Shown here one piece after another: positions 1 to 6,603 of a DNA stretch of 44,237 nt. The notes beneath the pieces are model-generated. The model made no database searches. It saw only the letters and a program-made list of their open reading frames with translations, and was not told the origin of the DNA. Each line of letters opens with the position of its first letter. The stretch's first letter is position 1. The translations under genes and the position numbers were made by a program. Location: NCBI GenBank assembly GCA_964552035.1, contig CAZKFN010000010.1:1-44237 (forward strand), written 5' to 3'. This DNA comes from CAZKFN01 sp964552035. GTDB lineage: Bacteria > Bacteroidota > Bacteroidia > Flavobacteriales_E > Vicingaceae.

Positions 1-3
1 AAA

Positions 4-23
4 CATAATCGAACTCCAAAACC
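4..23. repeat. 20-nt direct repeat, copy 1 (RHS module junction)
   Basis: This 20-nt string recurs exactly at 1838-1857, and the two copies diverge immediately afterwards. In both copies one frame reads HNRTPKP. Here that frame stops at 43-45 (TGA), whereas in the second copy it runs on into an RHS core end. It looks like a shared seam where alternative RHS C-terminal pieces were joined, which is an inference. Confidence 0.7.
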
Positions 24-55
24 TAAAAGTATTTCAGATTTTTGAAGGTCATAGC

Positions 56-967
56 GTGCCGCTGGCGAAGAGGATGGAGAAGGGGTATGGGTGGGGGTTT
101 AACGGTATGGAAAGGGAAGATGAGATTAAAGGTTCGGGTAACTCAATAGACTTTGGTGCAAGGATTTACGACCCACGTTTAGGGATTTTTCTTTCCACAG
201 ATCCTAAGTTTAAAGACCTTCCTTCATGGTCTCCCTATTCTTTTGCGCTTACTAACCCGATAATCTTTATTGATCCTGATGGTGAATTTTCTTACACTTT
301 TCATATAAGGGCATTTGCACCACCTAACGCTTTCGATGGCTATGGTTTTCATGACGATGGCAGGGGGTTTTCTACGAGTACAGCCTCGGGAACGACTTCA
401 AGGATAAAACAGAATTTTACTGTTGATCCTTCTGCTAGAAGTTTTTCAGGCGGACAACCAACAAGTGATCCTTCTAGTCATAGATTTTCGCCCTTTGATT
501 TAACAGCTAATCCAACAGGTGGGGCAAATGCAAGTTTTGGAACAAATTCAGTAGGAAGCGCAACCGCTTCAATGGGCTCTTACTTTGAAGGTAATAATCC
601 TTTTGTACCGGGATCACCTGCAATTTCAGTGTCTTCCGCTATAAGCGTTACAGAGAATTTGAAAAATAATCAGGTAATCGTATCAGTGGATTTGTCTAGT
701 AAAGCTTTTCCAGCAACTGAAGCTTTTATCCAAGATGCCGAAGGAAACTCAGTATTCTTGATTGGCGCAGCCGCATATGGTGGACCAGGTGATTTAACCG
801 ATAATAAGCAGGATGTTGGAAGTATTGACCTCATGATTAATATTAATGATAAAGGGATATTCCAAAACGTTCAAATGGGAGATAAGACCTATTCTTTAGA
901 TGAGTTCAATGCGCTTGGAACTTCTCAAGATGCAGGGCCAAAACCAAGGGAAGAAAAAGATAATTAG
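56..967 (+). CDS. RHS repeat-associated core fragment with variable C-terminal domain (orphan toxin piece)
   Basis: This is the tail of a polymorphic RHS toxin rather than a whole one. Residues ~17-77 match the RHS-associated core: FNGMEREDE, then ARIYDPRLGIFLSTDPKF, then SPYSFALTNPIIFIDPDGE, the usual boundary before the variable domain. The remaining ~225 residues start YTFHIRAFAPP and are rich in Ser, Gly and Asn; I do not recognise a catalytic motif. The reading frame stays open to the left edge, so GTG at 56 may be internal, but another frame upstream ends at a TGA at 43-45, which suggests a module junction. The first ~150 nt are much richer in G than the rest of the window, hinting at transfer. 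A small membrane gene follows after 6 nt. The RHS assignment is firm; the toxin activity is unknown. Confidence 0.75.
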   Translation: MPLAKRMEKGYGWGFNGMEREDEIKGSGNSIDFGARIYDPRLGIFLSTDPKFKDLPSWSPYSFALTNPIIFIDPDGEFSYTFHIRAFAPPNAFDGYGFHDDGRGFSTSTASGTTSRIKQNFTVDPSARSFSGGQPTSDPSSHRFSPFDLTANPTGGANASFGTNSVGSATASMGSYFEGNNPFVPGSPAISVSSAISVTENLKNNQVIVSVDLSSKAFPATEAFIQDAEGNSVFLIGAAAYGGPGDLTDNKQDVGSIDLMININDKGIFQNVQMGDKTYSLDEFNALGTSQDAGPKPREEKDN

Positions 968-973
968 TAGCAG

Positions 974-1321
974 ATGAAAACATTTGTATTTATAATATAC
1001 AACCTGATTTATTTAGTAGGCTCTGCGTGGTTCTTGCTCTATGCCAATACTTATTTAAATGCTAAGATTATACCTGATAGTTTTAGATGGAAAGATGGTC
1101 ATATTAGAGATGATCTTACCTTGTTCGGAATTTCCTTATTAGTCATTCTTTTGATCGAAACAGGGGTATTGATTTTTTTAAATTACAAACTCAATAAATG
1201 GTACACGGTCAATATTTTAAACTTGGAAAATAATCTTAACGCCACTTGGTGGGCAACAGGAGTTATTATCGGAATCCTGATAATCTTTATTGTCTTTTTA
1301 AATGCCGCTGCTTACAGGTAA
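974..1321 (+). CDS. small three-helix membrane protein, possible immunity partner
   Basis: I do not recognise this 115-aa protein. It has three clear hydrophobic segments (about residues 5-25, 50-70 and 92-112) joined by short polar loops, so it is almost certainly an inner-membrane protein. It begins 6 nt after the RHS tail and is followed by a strong terminator, so the two genes form one transcription unit. A small gene directly after a variable RHS C-terminus is the usual place for an immunity protein, and a membrane immunity protein would fit a toxin acting on the membrane or periplasm. That role is inferred from position only. Confidence 0.6.
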   Translation: MKTFVFIIYNLIYLVGSAWFLLYANTYLNAKIIPDSFRWKDGHIRDDLTLFGISLLVILLIETGVLIFLNYKLNKWYTVNILNLENNLNATWWATGVIIGILIIFIVFLNAAAYR

Positions 1322-1344
1322 GGTGTAAGAGAAAACAAACCGCA

Positions 1345-1374
1345 AAGCCCAAGTTTCCCGCTTGGGCTTTTTTT
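1345..1374 (+). terminator. rho-independent terminator after first RHS module
   Basis: A perfect 9-bp stem (AAGCCCAAG at 1345-1353 with CTTGGGCTT at 1361-1369) has a 7-nt loop and continues into a T run to 1374. It lies 23 nt after the membrane protein stop and would close the toxin-immunity unit. Confidence 0.85.
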
Positions 1375-1631
1375 ATCCTGCTCGCTCCGCTCAAAGCTGC
1401 CAAAACCGAAAAGTTATCAATAACCCCGTTAAATCGTTTCTATCTTTTTGCTGTCCTGTCTTTTCTTCTCACTATCTGTTTGAGTTGCAGCGTATTTTAT
1501 AAAAATATAAAAAAGCGAAAAGCTTAGAAATTTTAAAATTAGAGGCTTGAGGTTATTGTGAAGAATCAATGAAGTATTAAGGATTACGAATTTTGAAATA
1601 AAAAAAGAGAAATTATACAGAATGTCGGGCT
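1375..1631. other. intergenic stretch without a recognised gene
   Basis: About 250 nt between the terminator and the first hairpin repeat. A short open frame runs through the start of it and through the terminator, but it begins inside the preceding membrane gene in another frame and has no recognisable content. I see no gene or RNA here. Confidence 0.5.
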
Positions 1632-1674
1632 TCGATACAATTTTAACTTCGTTAAAATCACTCAGCCCCCTTCA
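1632..1674. repeat. hairpin repeat unit 1
   Basis: The unit reads CGATACA, then the perfect stem ATTTTAAC (1640-1647), loop TTC, GTTAAAAT (1651-1658), then CACTCAGCCCCCTTCAT. The flanks match the other units nearby, while the stem bases differ from theirs in paired fashion. Confidence 0.75.
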
Positions 1675-1677
1675 TAA

Positions 1678-1768
1678 CGATACAATTTTAGCACAGCTGA
1701 AATCACTCAGCCACCTCCATATTTATACAATTTTTATTACATTGTAATCAAGTAAAAAGAAAATATAA
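1678..1768. repeat. hairpin repeat units 2 and 3 (left copy of ~90-bp direct repeat)
   Basis: Unit 2 has stem ATTTTAGC (1685-1692), loop ACA and GCTGAAAT (1696-1703), with one T-G wobble, followed by CACTCAGCCACCTCCAT. Unit 3 has ATTACA (1736-1741), a single T and TGTAAT (1743-1748), followed by AAGTAAAAAGAAA. The whole block recurs with few differences at 3661-3755, so the second RHS module is bracketed by it. Confidence 0.8.
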
Positions 1769-1773
1769 ATCTT

Positions 1774-1781
1774 TATATTTG
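1774..1781 (+). promoter_or_regulatory. possible Bacteroidota -7 box
   Basis: TATATTTG fits TAnnTTTG and sits just after hairpin unit 3, but no TTG lies at the usual 17-23 nt upstream. It could give weak transcription of the second RHS remnant. Confidence 0.3.
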
Positions 1782-1786
1782 TCTGT

Positions 1787-2537
1787 AATGAAGTCTTTTA
1801 TCAACAGCAATCCTTTTTATCCCAACGGTGGTACAGGCATAATCGAACTCCAAAACCAACTACATCTTTTAGTTCTTATGCAATTATACAAGGTAATCCG
1901 ATTTGGTTTAGTGATCATTTGGGAGACTCTGTCAATTACGCAGGATTGGGAGACCAATTAAGGGTTGGAGCATCTCGCTTATTTAGTAAGAAGTTTAACA
2001 AAGAGTTTAAGACGTTAAAAGATGATGAAAATACATTTACTTTTGATAGAATGTCCACAAAAGAGAGTGGAATAATAAAAACAGGTGAAAAAAAGCTTTT
2101 TAATAAATTATCGTTTTGGAAAAGATATTGGTGATGATAGAAAAGCTCCTATTGGGAAAAGTCCATTTCACGATTTATTTGAAGAAACATTTCGTGCAAC
2201 AGATTATCTTTCGGGTAGTTCAGGTATAAGTTTAGATCCTTCAAATGGGGCTTTGTCATTTACGAGGAAAGGAGCTCAAATTCATGGAGAAGCAAGAGCA
2301 TGGCAATTTGCTGCTAATAATGCTCCATTTTCTAAAAAACATGGAGGATATTATAAGCATCAAGGACAAAAGTATTTTTTTAATTCAAATAACACTTTGA
2401 TAGGTAAGATAGTAAATGCTAAAAAAGATATTGGGAAGATTGGAAGTATACTTTTCGAACCACAGCTTTTTCAAAGTGATAAAAATGAATTTGGAAATAG
2501 ATATGAGTTTACACAAGAAAAGCTAACATATGATTAA
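1787..2537 (+). pseudogene. RHS core remnant with C-terminal toxin domain, frameshifted
   Basis: One frame reads HNRTPKPTTSFSSYAIIQ then GNPIWFSDHLGDS, the typical end of an RHS core, and continues to a TGA ending at 2134. The rest of the protein lies in the next frame, from about 2085 to 2537, with content such as FHDLFEETFRATDYLSG and HGEARAWQFAANNAPF. The frames overlap across a run of seven A (2088-2094), the most likely site of a one-base insertion. The C-terminal domain resembles a variable toxin domain; EETFRA and the later HGEARA are polar motifs that could be catalytic, but I cannot name the family. The N-terminal part of the RHS shell is missing altogether. The next gene overlaps its stop by 8 nt. 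It is either a decayed cassette or one with a sequencing error. Confidence 0.65.
1838..1857. repeat. 20-nt direct repeat, copy 2 (RHS module junction)
   Basis: Exact second copy of the string at 4-23. Here the HNRTPKP frame continues into TTSFSSYAIIQGNPIWF, the end of an RHS core. Confidence 0.7.
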
Positions 2538-2979
2538 ATTGATTCTAACAGTTGTTTTTTCATTATTACTTCATAATGTTCTTTTGTCACAGCTAATTTC
2601 AGATAATCTGAAAATTTATAAACTTATTGAAGTAGAGAATGAAGTAGGCTTTAAATTTTATTATAGAGGAGATACTTTAGTTAGTAAAGAATATAACTAT
2701 AGTAAGAGAAGCTTTCCTTTTTTCAGGTTTAAATCTCTTAAAGAAGGCATTTATTATCGCTACTATCCAAACGGAAATATAAAAGAAGTTGGAACTTATC
2801 ATAAAGGGAAAAAAATTGGGTTTTGGCAAGAGTTTACAGAAGATGGTAGGTTGGATAGTGAATACATGTATGATAGAAAAGGTAACCTCTTAAAATACAA
2901 GAGCCATATTGATGAAAAAACAAGAAAAAAAGAACTACTTGAATATTTAGAAAAGAGAGAAGAGGTAGAAGAAAAATAG
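2530..2979 (+). CDS. YwqK/MORN-like exported protein, candidate immunity protein
   Basis: The 149-aa product starts with a hydrophobic signal-like segment (residues 2-20, ending near LLSQ) and then carries MORN-type repeats: KEGIYYRYYPNGNIKEVG, HKGKKIGFWQEFTEDGRL and a weaker YMYDRKGN. Proteins of this type are annotated as the antitoxin component of YwqK-family toxin-antitoxin systems in Bacteroidota. The ATG overlaps the end of the preceding RHS toxin remnant by 8 nt, so translation would be coupled. The Lys/Glu-rich tail (KKELLEYLEKREEVEEK) is probably helical. Export suggests that it protects against a toxin meeting the periplasm. The repeat family is clear; the immunity role is inferred from context. 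Confidence 0.7.
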   Translation: MIKLILTVVFSLLLHNVLLSQLISDNLKIYKLIEVENEVGFKFYYRGDTLVSKEYNYSKRSFPFFRFKSLKEGIYYRYYPNGNIKEVGTYHKGKKIGFWQEFTEDGRLDSEYMYDRKGNLLKYKSHIDEKTRKKELLEYLEKREEVEEK

Positions 2980-3063
2980 ATAAATTGTGTTTTAGCCCCT
3001 TAAATTTTCAGACAAGATTATATTAAGAAATCCGTAATAATTTTGTCATTTTGAACAAAAAAA

Positions 3064-3133
3064 GAAGAAGTTTAAGAAAAGAACTACAACCAATAAAATA
3101 GTAAGAATATCATTTATTATATGAAACTTCTTC
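3064..3133. repeat. spaced 10-bp inverted repeat
   Basis: GAAGAAGTTT (3064-3073) and AAACTTCTTC (3124-3133) are perfect inverted repeats 50 nt apart. There is no gene between them. This could be a relic of a mobile element end or chance in purine-rich DNA. Confidence 0.4.
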
Positions 3134-3226
3134 AACTGAAATATTTTATCGAATAACACGTTTCTACTTCACATTACTATCCAATCCATAGGAGTGCCCA
3201 TTTAGCAAAAAGTGAAGATAGTTGAA

Positions 3227-3297
3227 GTCTTGGCTTAGTAAAACCGGGAAGCTTGCCAGCTTGACTGGAAGATCACCCGGCTGCACTTAGCCAAGAC
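3227..3297. other. 71-nt nested stem-loop (structured RNA or repeat element)
   Basis: Three helices are nested in order. The outer helix pairs 3227-3239 with 3285-3297 (13 bp, one T-T mismatch; GTCTTGGCT with AGCCAAGAC). The middle helix pairs CCGGG (3244-3248) with CCCGG (3276-3280). The inner helix pairs CCAG (3256-3259) with CTGG (3265-3268). It is markedly more GC-rich than its surroundings and no reading frame crosses it. I do not recognise a known RNA family; it could be a dispersed palindromic element or a small structured RNA. Confidence 0.6.
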
Positions 3298-3337
3298 GAG
3301 AATAGATTTACTTTTTGATAACGGGCTGGCTTTTTGC

Positions 3338-3436
3338 TTTACTTTTTACCACTAAAAAGTAAAATCAAAACTTCTCTTTTTTTCCATCGATGAAAAAAAG
3401 AATCAAAAAAAATCTAGACCGTGAAGGCTTCGAAGC
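3338..3436. repeat. cluster of three long palindromes
   Basis: Three palindromes follow each other: TTTACTTTTTA (3338-3348) with TAAAAAGTAAA (3353-3363), loop CCAC; then CTTTTTTT (3376-3383), a one-base bulge, CATCGATG (3385-3392) and AAAAAAAG (3393-3400); then GCTTCGAAGC (3427-3436). Together with the 71-nt stem-loop upstream they form ~210 nt of dense secondary structure. The first two could act as terminators in either direction, but no nearby gene needs one except the MORN gene 360 nt away. Confidence 0.6.
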
Positions 3437-3471
3437 TTTCCGCTCTTAGAAGCTGAATGTATCGGGGCTTT

Positions 3472-3510
3472 GGTACAATTTCAGCACAGCTGAAACCACT
3501 CAGCCACCTT
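3472..3510. repeat. hairpin repeat unit 4
   Basis: GGTACA is followed by ATTTCAGC (3478-3485), ACA, GCTGAAAC (3489-3496), then CACTCAGCCACCTTCAA. It has the same layout as units 1, 2 and 6. A degenerate further copy seems to lie at about 3603-3630 (TTTTAACTCCATTGTAATCA). Confidence 0.65.
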
Positions 3511-3660
3511 CAATTTAATTATGATTTTTTTAAACCATACAGAATATAGGACCCTGAGTGTTTTTGGGGTTGAGAAATAATAGGTATTGTTTTAATACTT
3601 TTATTTTAACTCCATTGTAATCACTCAAACAACCAATCCCCCAAAAATGTATCGAAGGGT

Positions 3661-3755
3661 CGATACAATTTCAGCACAGCTGAAATCACTCCCACCTCCA
3701 TATTCATATAATTTTTATTACATTGTAATTAAGTAAAAAGAAATAAATATTTTCA
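3661..3755. repeat. hairpin repeat units 6 and 7 (right copy of ~90-bp direct repeat)
   Basis: Unit 6 has a perfect 8-bp stem, ATTTCAGC (3668-3675), ACA, GCTGAAAT (3679-3686). Unit 7 has ATTACA (3717-3722), T, TGTAAT (3724-3729) followed by TAAGTAAAAAGAAA. The block mirrors 1678-1768 in order, spacing and most bases. From 3756 to 3959 I see only AT-rich DNA upstream of the cyclase gene, with no convincing promoter. Confidence 0.8.
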
Positions 3756-3959
3756 ATAGAAATGTTTATTCATTAACTGAGATCAACTCATAAAGATTAC
3801 TTTGTAAATAAATAAGTGCTTAAAAATTAATTCATGCTGCATTTTTTATAACCTTTCTTTTGCTGTTTATTAGTTAGGACATTATTATTAATTTACTTAA
3901 ATTGTCGTTCTTTAGTTTAGTCAATTTTAAAAAACCATCAATTGCCTAATTAGCTATTT

Positions 3960-5519
3960 ATGAGTTCTATTTTACAGCACGTATTTTACTTAAATATTAA
4001 TCCAGCTTTCACCAGCTGGGGGTTTTATGCTATGTTTTCTATAGTGCTAATTTTAGTTGTAAGCTTTTATTTCAGAAGAAAATTTAAAAGATTAGAAGAG
4101 CAAAGGAAATTACTCGAACTTCAAGTTAAGAATCGAACCATTGAAATCATTAGACAAAAGCAGCATGTAGAGAAACAAAAGAAAATGCTGGAAGAGGAAA
4201 AGGATAAAACTGAAAAGTTGTTATTGAATATTCTTCCTAGAGAGATGGCTGATGAACTTAAAGAAATGGGAAAAGCAAGAGCTAGAAGCTATAGAAAAGT
4301 AACAGTAATGTTTACAGACTTTATTGCTTTTACCAAAACAGCTGAAAACTATACGCCAGAAGATTTAGTTGCAGAGCTAGATTCTTACTTTATAAAATTT
4401 GATGAGATTGTAGAAAAATACAATGTTGAGAAGATTAAGACCATTGGAGATGCTTATATGGCTGCGGGAGGAGTTCCTATAAGGAATAAAAGTAATGCCA
4501 TTGATACTACTCTAGCAGCTTTGGAGATTCAAAGAGAGATGGTTAAAATAAGAGAGTTGAAGGAAGCAAGAGGAGAAAGAGTTTGGGAGATTAGAATAGG
4601 CTTGCATACGGGTAGCCTTATTGCTGGAGTGGTTGGTATAAAACGATTTGCCTATGATATTTGGGGAGATACAGTAAATGTGGCAGCTCATATGGAATCT
4701 AGCGGTGAAGCGGGTAAAGTAAATGTTTCGGAAAGTACTTATGATGCCATTGCCGAATTTTTTGTTTGTGAGTATAGAGGAAAGGTTAAAGCCAAACATA
4801 AAGGTGAGATAGACATGTATTTTGTGCATGGAATTAAACCAGAGCTTTCTGTAGATGAAGATGGGAAAACCCCCAATGAGTCTTTTTGGCATTATGTTAA
4901 CCTTAAGTTATACAGTAAGATTAACTATAGAAATGCTGAAAAATATATTATCAAAAGGTTGACTAAAGATTTACCACAAGGTTTAGATTATCATGGGATC
5001 CATCATACTATGGACGTATGTAATTCTGTGGAACGAATTGCTATTTGGGAGGGAATTACGGGAGAGGAGTTATACTTATTAAAAACAGCAGCTCTTTTTC
5101 ATGATGCAGGTTTTATTCATTCCTATGAGAGTAATGAACCCATCGGTGCTGAAATGGCAAAAGAAATGCTGCCCAATTTCGGTTATACTCATCCGCAAAT
5201 TGAGGAAATTATTAAGCTAATAGAAGCGACCAAAGTGCCTCACAATCCACAGAATAAATTAGAAGAAATAATGTGTGATGCTGATTTGGATTATTTGGGG
5301 AGAGAAGATTTTTATCCTGTAGCCAATACCTTGAGACAAGAATTAATCAAAAATAATAAGCTGAGCGATGAGTATATGGATTGGGTTAAGTTAAATATTA
5401 AGTTTTTAACACTACATAATTATTTTACCGATTCGGCCCAAAGAAGAAGGGCTCCTGAAAAACAAAAAAGATTGTTGGAGTTCCAACAAGAGCTAAAAGA
5501 AATGAAAGCAAACTCATAA
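3960..5519 (+). CDS. membrane class III adenylate cyclase with C-terminal HD phosphohydrolase domain
   Basis: One membrane helix (residues ~20-38) is followed by a coiled coil (~42-90) and a class III cyclase domain (~111-290). Metal-binding Asp120 (VMFTDF) and Asp164 (TIGDAYM) are present; Lys160 and Asp233 (YDIWGDTVN) are the pair that selects ATP, so cAMP is the expected product. The transition-state Arg of the NVA(S/A)RM motif is His244 here. The C-terminal part (~340-500) is an HD domain with HH at 348-349, His381-Asp382 (FHDAGF) and Asp440/442. Residues 12-24 (NINPAFTSWGFYA) resemble the last stretch of the Y_Y_Y/beta-propeller sensor that usually precedes this helix, but the sensor itself is missing and an in-frame TAG lies 9 nt upstream. 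It probably makes a cyclic nucleotide and may also hydrolyse a phosphorylated substrate. Confidence 0.88.
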   Translation: MSSILQHVFYLNINPAFTSWGFYAMFSIVLILVVSFYFRRKFKRLEEQRKLLELQVKNRTIEIIRQKQHVEKQKKMLEEEKDKTEKLLLNILPREMADELKEMGKARARSYRKVTVMFTDFIAFTKTAENYTPEDLVAELDSYFIKFDEIVEKYNVEKIKTIGDAYMAAGGVPIRNKSNAIDTTLAALEIQREMVKIRELKEARGERVWEIRIGLHTGSLIAGVVGIKRFAYDIWGDTVNVAAHMESSGEAGKVNVSESTYDAIAEFFVCEYRGKVKAKHKGEIDMYFVHGIKPELSVDEDGKTPNESFWHYVNLKLYSKINYRNAEKYIIKRLTKDLPQGLDYHGIHHTMDVCNSVERIAIWEGITGEELYLLKTAALFHDAGFIHSYESNEPIGAEMAKEMLPNFGYTHPQIEEIIKLIEATKVPHNPQNKLEEIMCDADLDYLGREDFYPVANTLRQELIKNNKLSDEYMDWVKLNIKFLTLHNYFTDSAQRRRAPEKQKRLLEFQQELKEMKANS

Positions 5520-5542
5520 ACGTATACAATTAGATAAATCCA

Positions 5543-5944
5543 ATGAAAAAAATAGAACATTTAGGTATAGCAGTAAAAGATTTAGATGCCGCTACAAAAA
5601 TGTACGAAACACTTTTAGGTAAAGAAGCATACAAAACTGAAGAAGTGGAAAGTGAAGGGGTCGTTACGCGATTTTTTCAAATAGGAGAAAGTAAAATAGA
5701 ACTTTTACAAGCTACCCATCCCAATAGCCCAATAGCTAAGTTTATAGAAAAAAGAGGAGAGGGAATTCATCACATTGCTTATGAAGTTGAAGATATTGAA
5801 TCAGAGTTAGCTAGGTTAAAAAAAGAAGGTTTTCAGCTGATACATGAATCCCCTAAAGATGGGGCAGATAACAAGAGAATTGCTTTTCTTCATCCAAAAT
5901 CTACCGCTGGAGTATTAGTAGAACTTTGCCAAGAAAAAGGATAA
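5543..5944 (+). CDS. mce: methylmalonyl-CoA epimerase
   Basis: This 133-aa single-domain vicinal oxygen chelate protein interconverts the (R) and (S) forms of methylmalonyl-CoA, linking propionate, odd-chain fatty acid or branched amino acid breakdown to succinyl-CoA. The metal-ligand pattern is visible: His6 (KKIEHLGIAV), Gln in RFFQIGES, His in GIHHIAYEVED, and Glu near the end (VLVELCQ). Length and layout match the family. It lies 23 nt after the cyclase gene and may be read with it. The next gene converges with a 1-nt gap, so there is no room for a separate terminator. The mutase genes are not in the window. Confidence 0.92.
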   Translation: MKKIEHLGIAVKDLDAATKMYETLLGKEAYKTEEVESEGVVTRFFQIGESKIELLQATHPNSPIAKFIEKRGEGIHHIAYEVEDIESELARLKKEGFQLIHESPKDGADNKRIAFLHPKSTAGVLVELCQEKG

Positions 5945-5945
5945 T

Positions 5946-6578
5946 TTAAATTTCAAATAATTGTTCTATACTGTTTCCTTCTTTAAGGTGAAAGGTTCTA
6001 ATCCCCAGTCTTTTAGCTGTGTTAATATGTTCTTTTACATCATCTATAAAAAGTGTTTCTGAAGGGCTAAGTTGACTGTCTTTAAGAACACTTTCAAAAA
6101 TGTCTGCATTGGGTTTTCTTTTCCCCATTTCAAAAGAAAAATATACCTTTTCAAAAAAGCTATCATAATTTTTTAAACCTTTCCTTTTTTGAAGTCGATC
6201 AAAAAGGAAATTAATATGAATTTCGTTGGTGTTGCTTAAACAAAAGGTTCTATATTGCTTCTTTAATGCCAACAAGATTTCAAATCTAATATCAGGAATG
6301 TCTTTTAACATTGAGTTCCATGCATGAATAATATCTTGCTGGTTTGTATTTTGGTTGAGCTTCTCCTTTATTGTTTTTAGAAAATCCTCACTACTTATTT
6401 CTCCTTTTTCATATTTTTCAAAAAAAGAAACTTCATTTAACTCTCTTATAGCCTTATCATACACCAGAGGGTTTAATTTTTTAAATGCATCATCTGTTGC
6501 TTGAAAGTCTAGGTTCAAGATGACGTTGCCCAAATCAAAAATAATATTTTGGATACCTTCTAAACTAAAGTCGTTCAT
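5946..6578 (-). CDS. HAD superfamily hydrolase, YihX-like
   Basis: The 210-aa protein has all four HAD motifs: motif I FDLGNVILNLD with the nucleophile Asp at ~16, motif II CLSNTNE, motif III GKRKPN with the Lys, and motif IV LFIDDVKEH. A helical cap lies between motifs I and II, as in subfamily IA. The DLGNV form of motif I matches YihX-type sugar-phosphate phosphatases, so a small phosphorylated metabolite such as a hexose phosphate is the likely substrate; this is inferred from motif I. It starts 25 nt after the PLP decarboxylase on the same strand and is probably cotranscribed with it. Confidence 0.85.
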   Translation of the reverse strand: MNDFSLEGIQNIIFDLGNVILNLDFQATDDAFKKLNPLVYDKAIRELNEVSFFEKYEKGEISSEDFLKTIKEKLNQNTNQQDIIHAWNSMLKDIPDIRFEILLALKKQYRTFCLSNTNEIHINFLFDRLQKRKGLKNYDSFFEKVYFSFEMGKRKPNADIFESVLKDSQLSPSETLFIDDVKEHINTAKRLGIRTFHLKEGNSIEQLFEI

Positions 6579-6603
6579 TTTTTATCTCTTAAAATGGTCG
6601 TTC

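Noticed and set aside
1246..1527. A 93-aa open frame after the first RHS module
   Set aside because: It begins inside the membrane protein gene in another frame and reads through the rho-independent terminator; its content resembles no protein.
3227..3297. The nested stem-loop as a tRNA
   Set aside because: It has no cloverleaf, no T-loop motif and no anticodon stem of the right size.
1632..3755. The repeated units as a CRISPR array
   Set aside because: The units are irregularly spaced, vary in the stem rather than in a spacer, and have no cas gene nearby.
4512..4892. A 126-aa minus-strand gene inside the cyclase gene
   Set aside because: It is the complement of the conserved cyclase domain and has no recognisable feature of its own.
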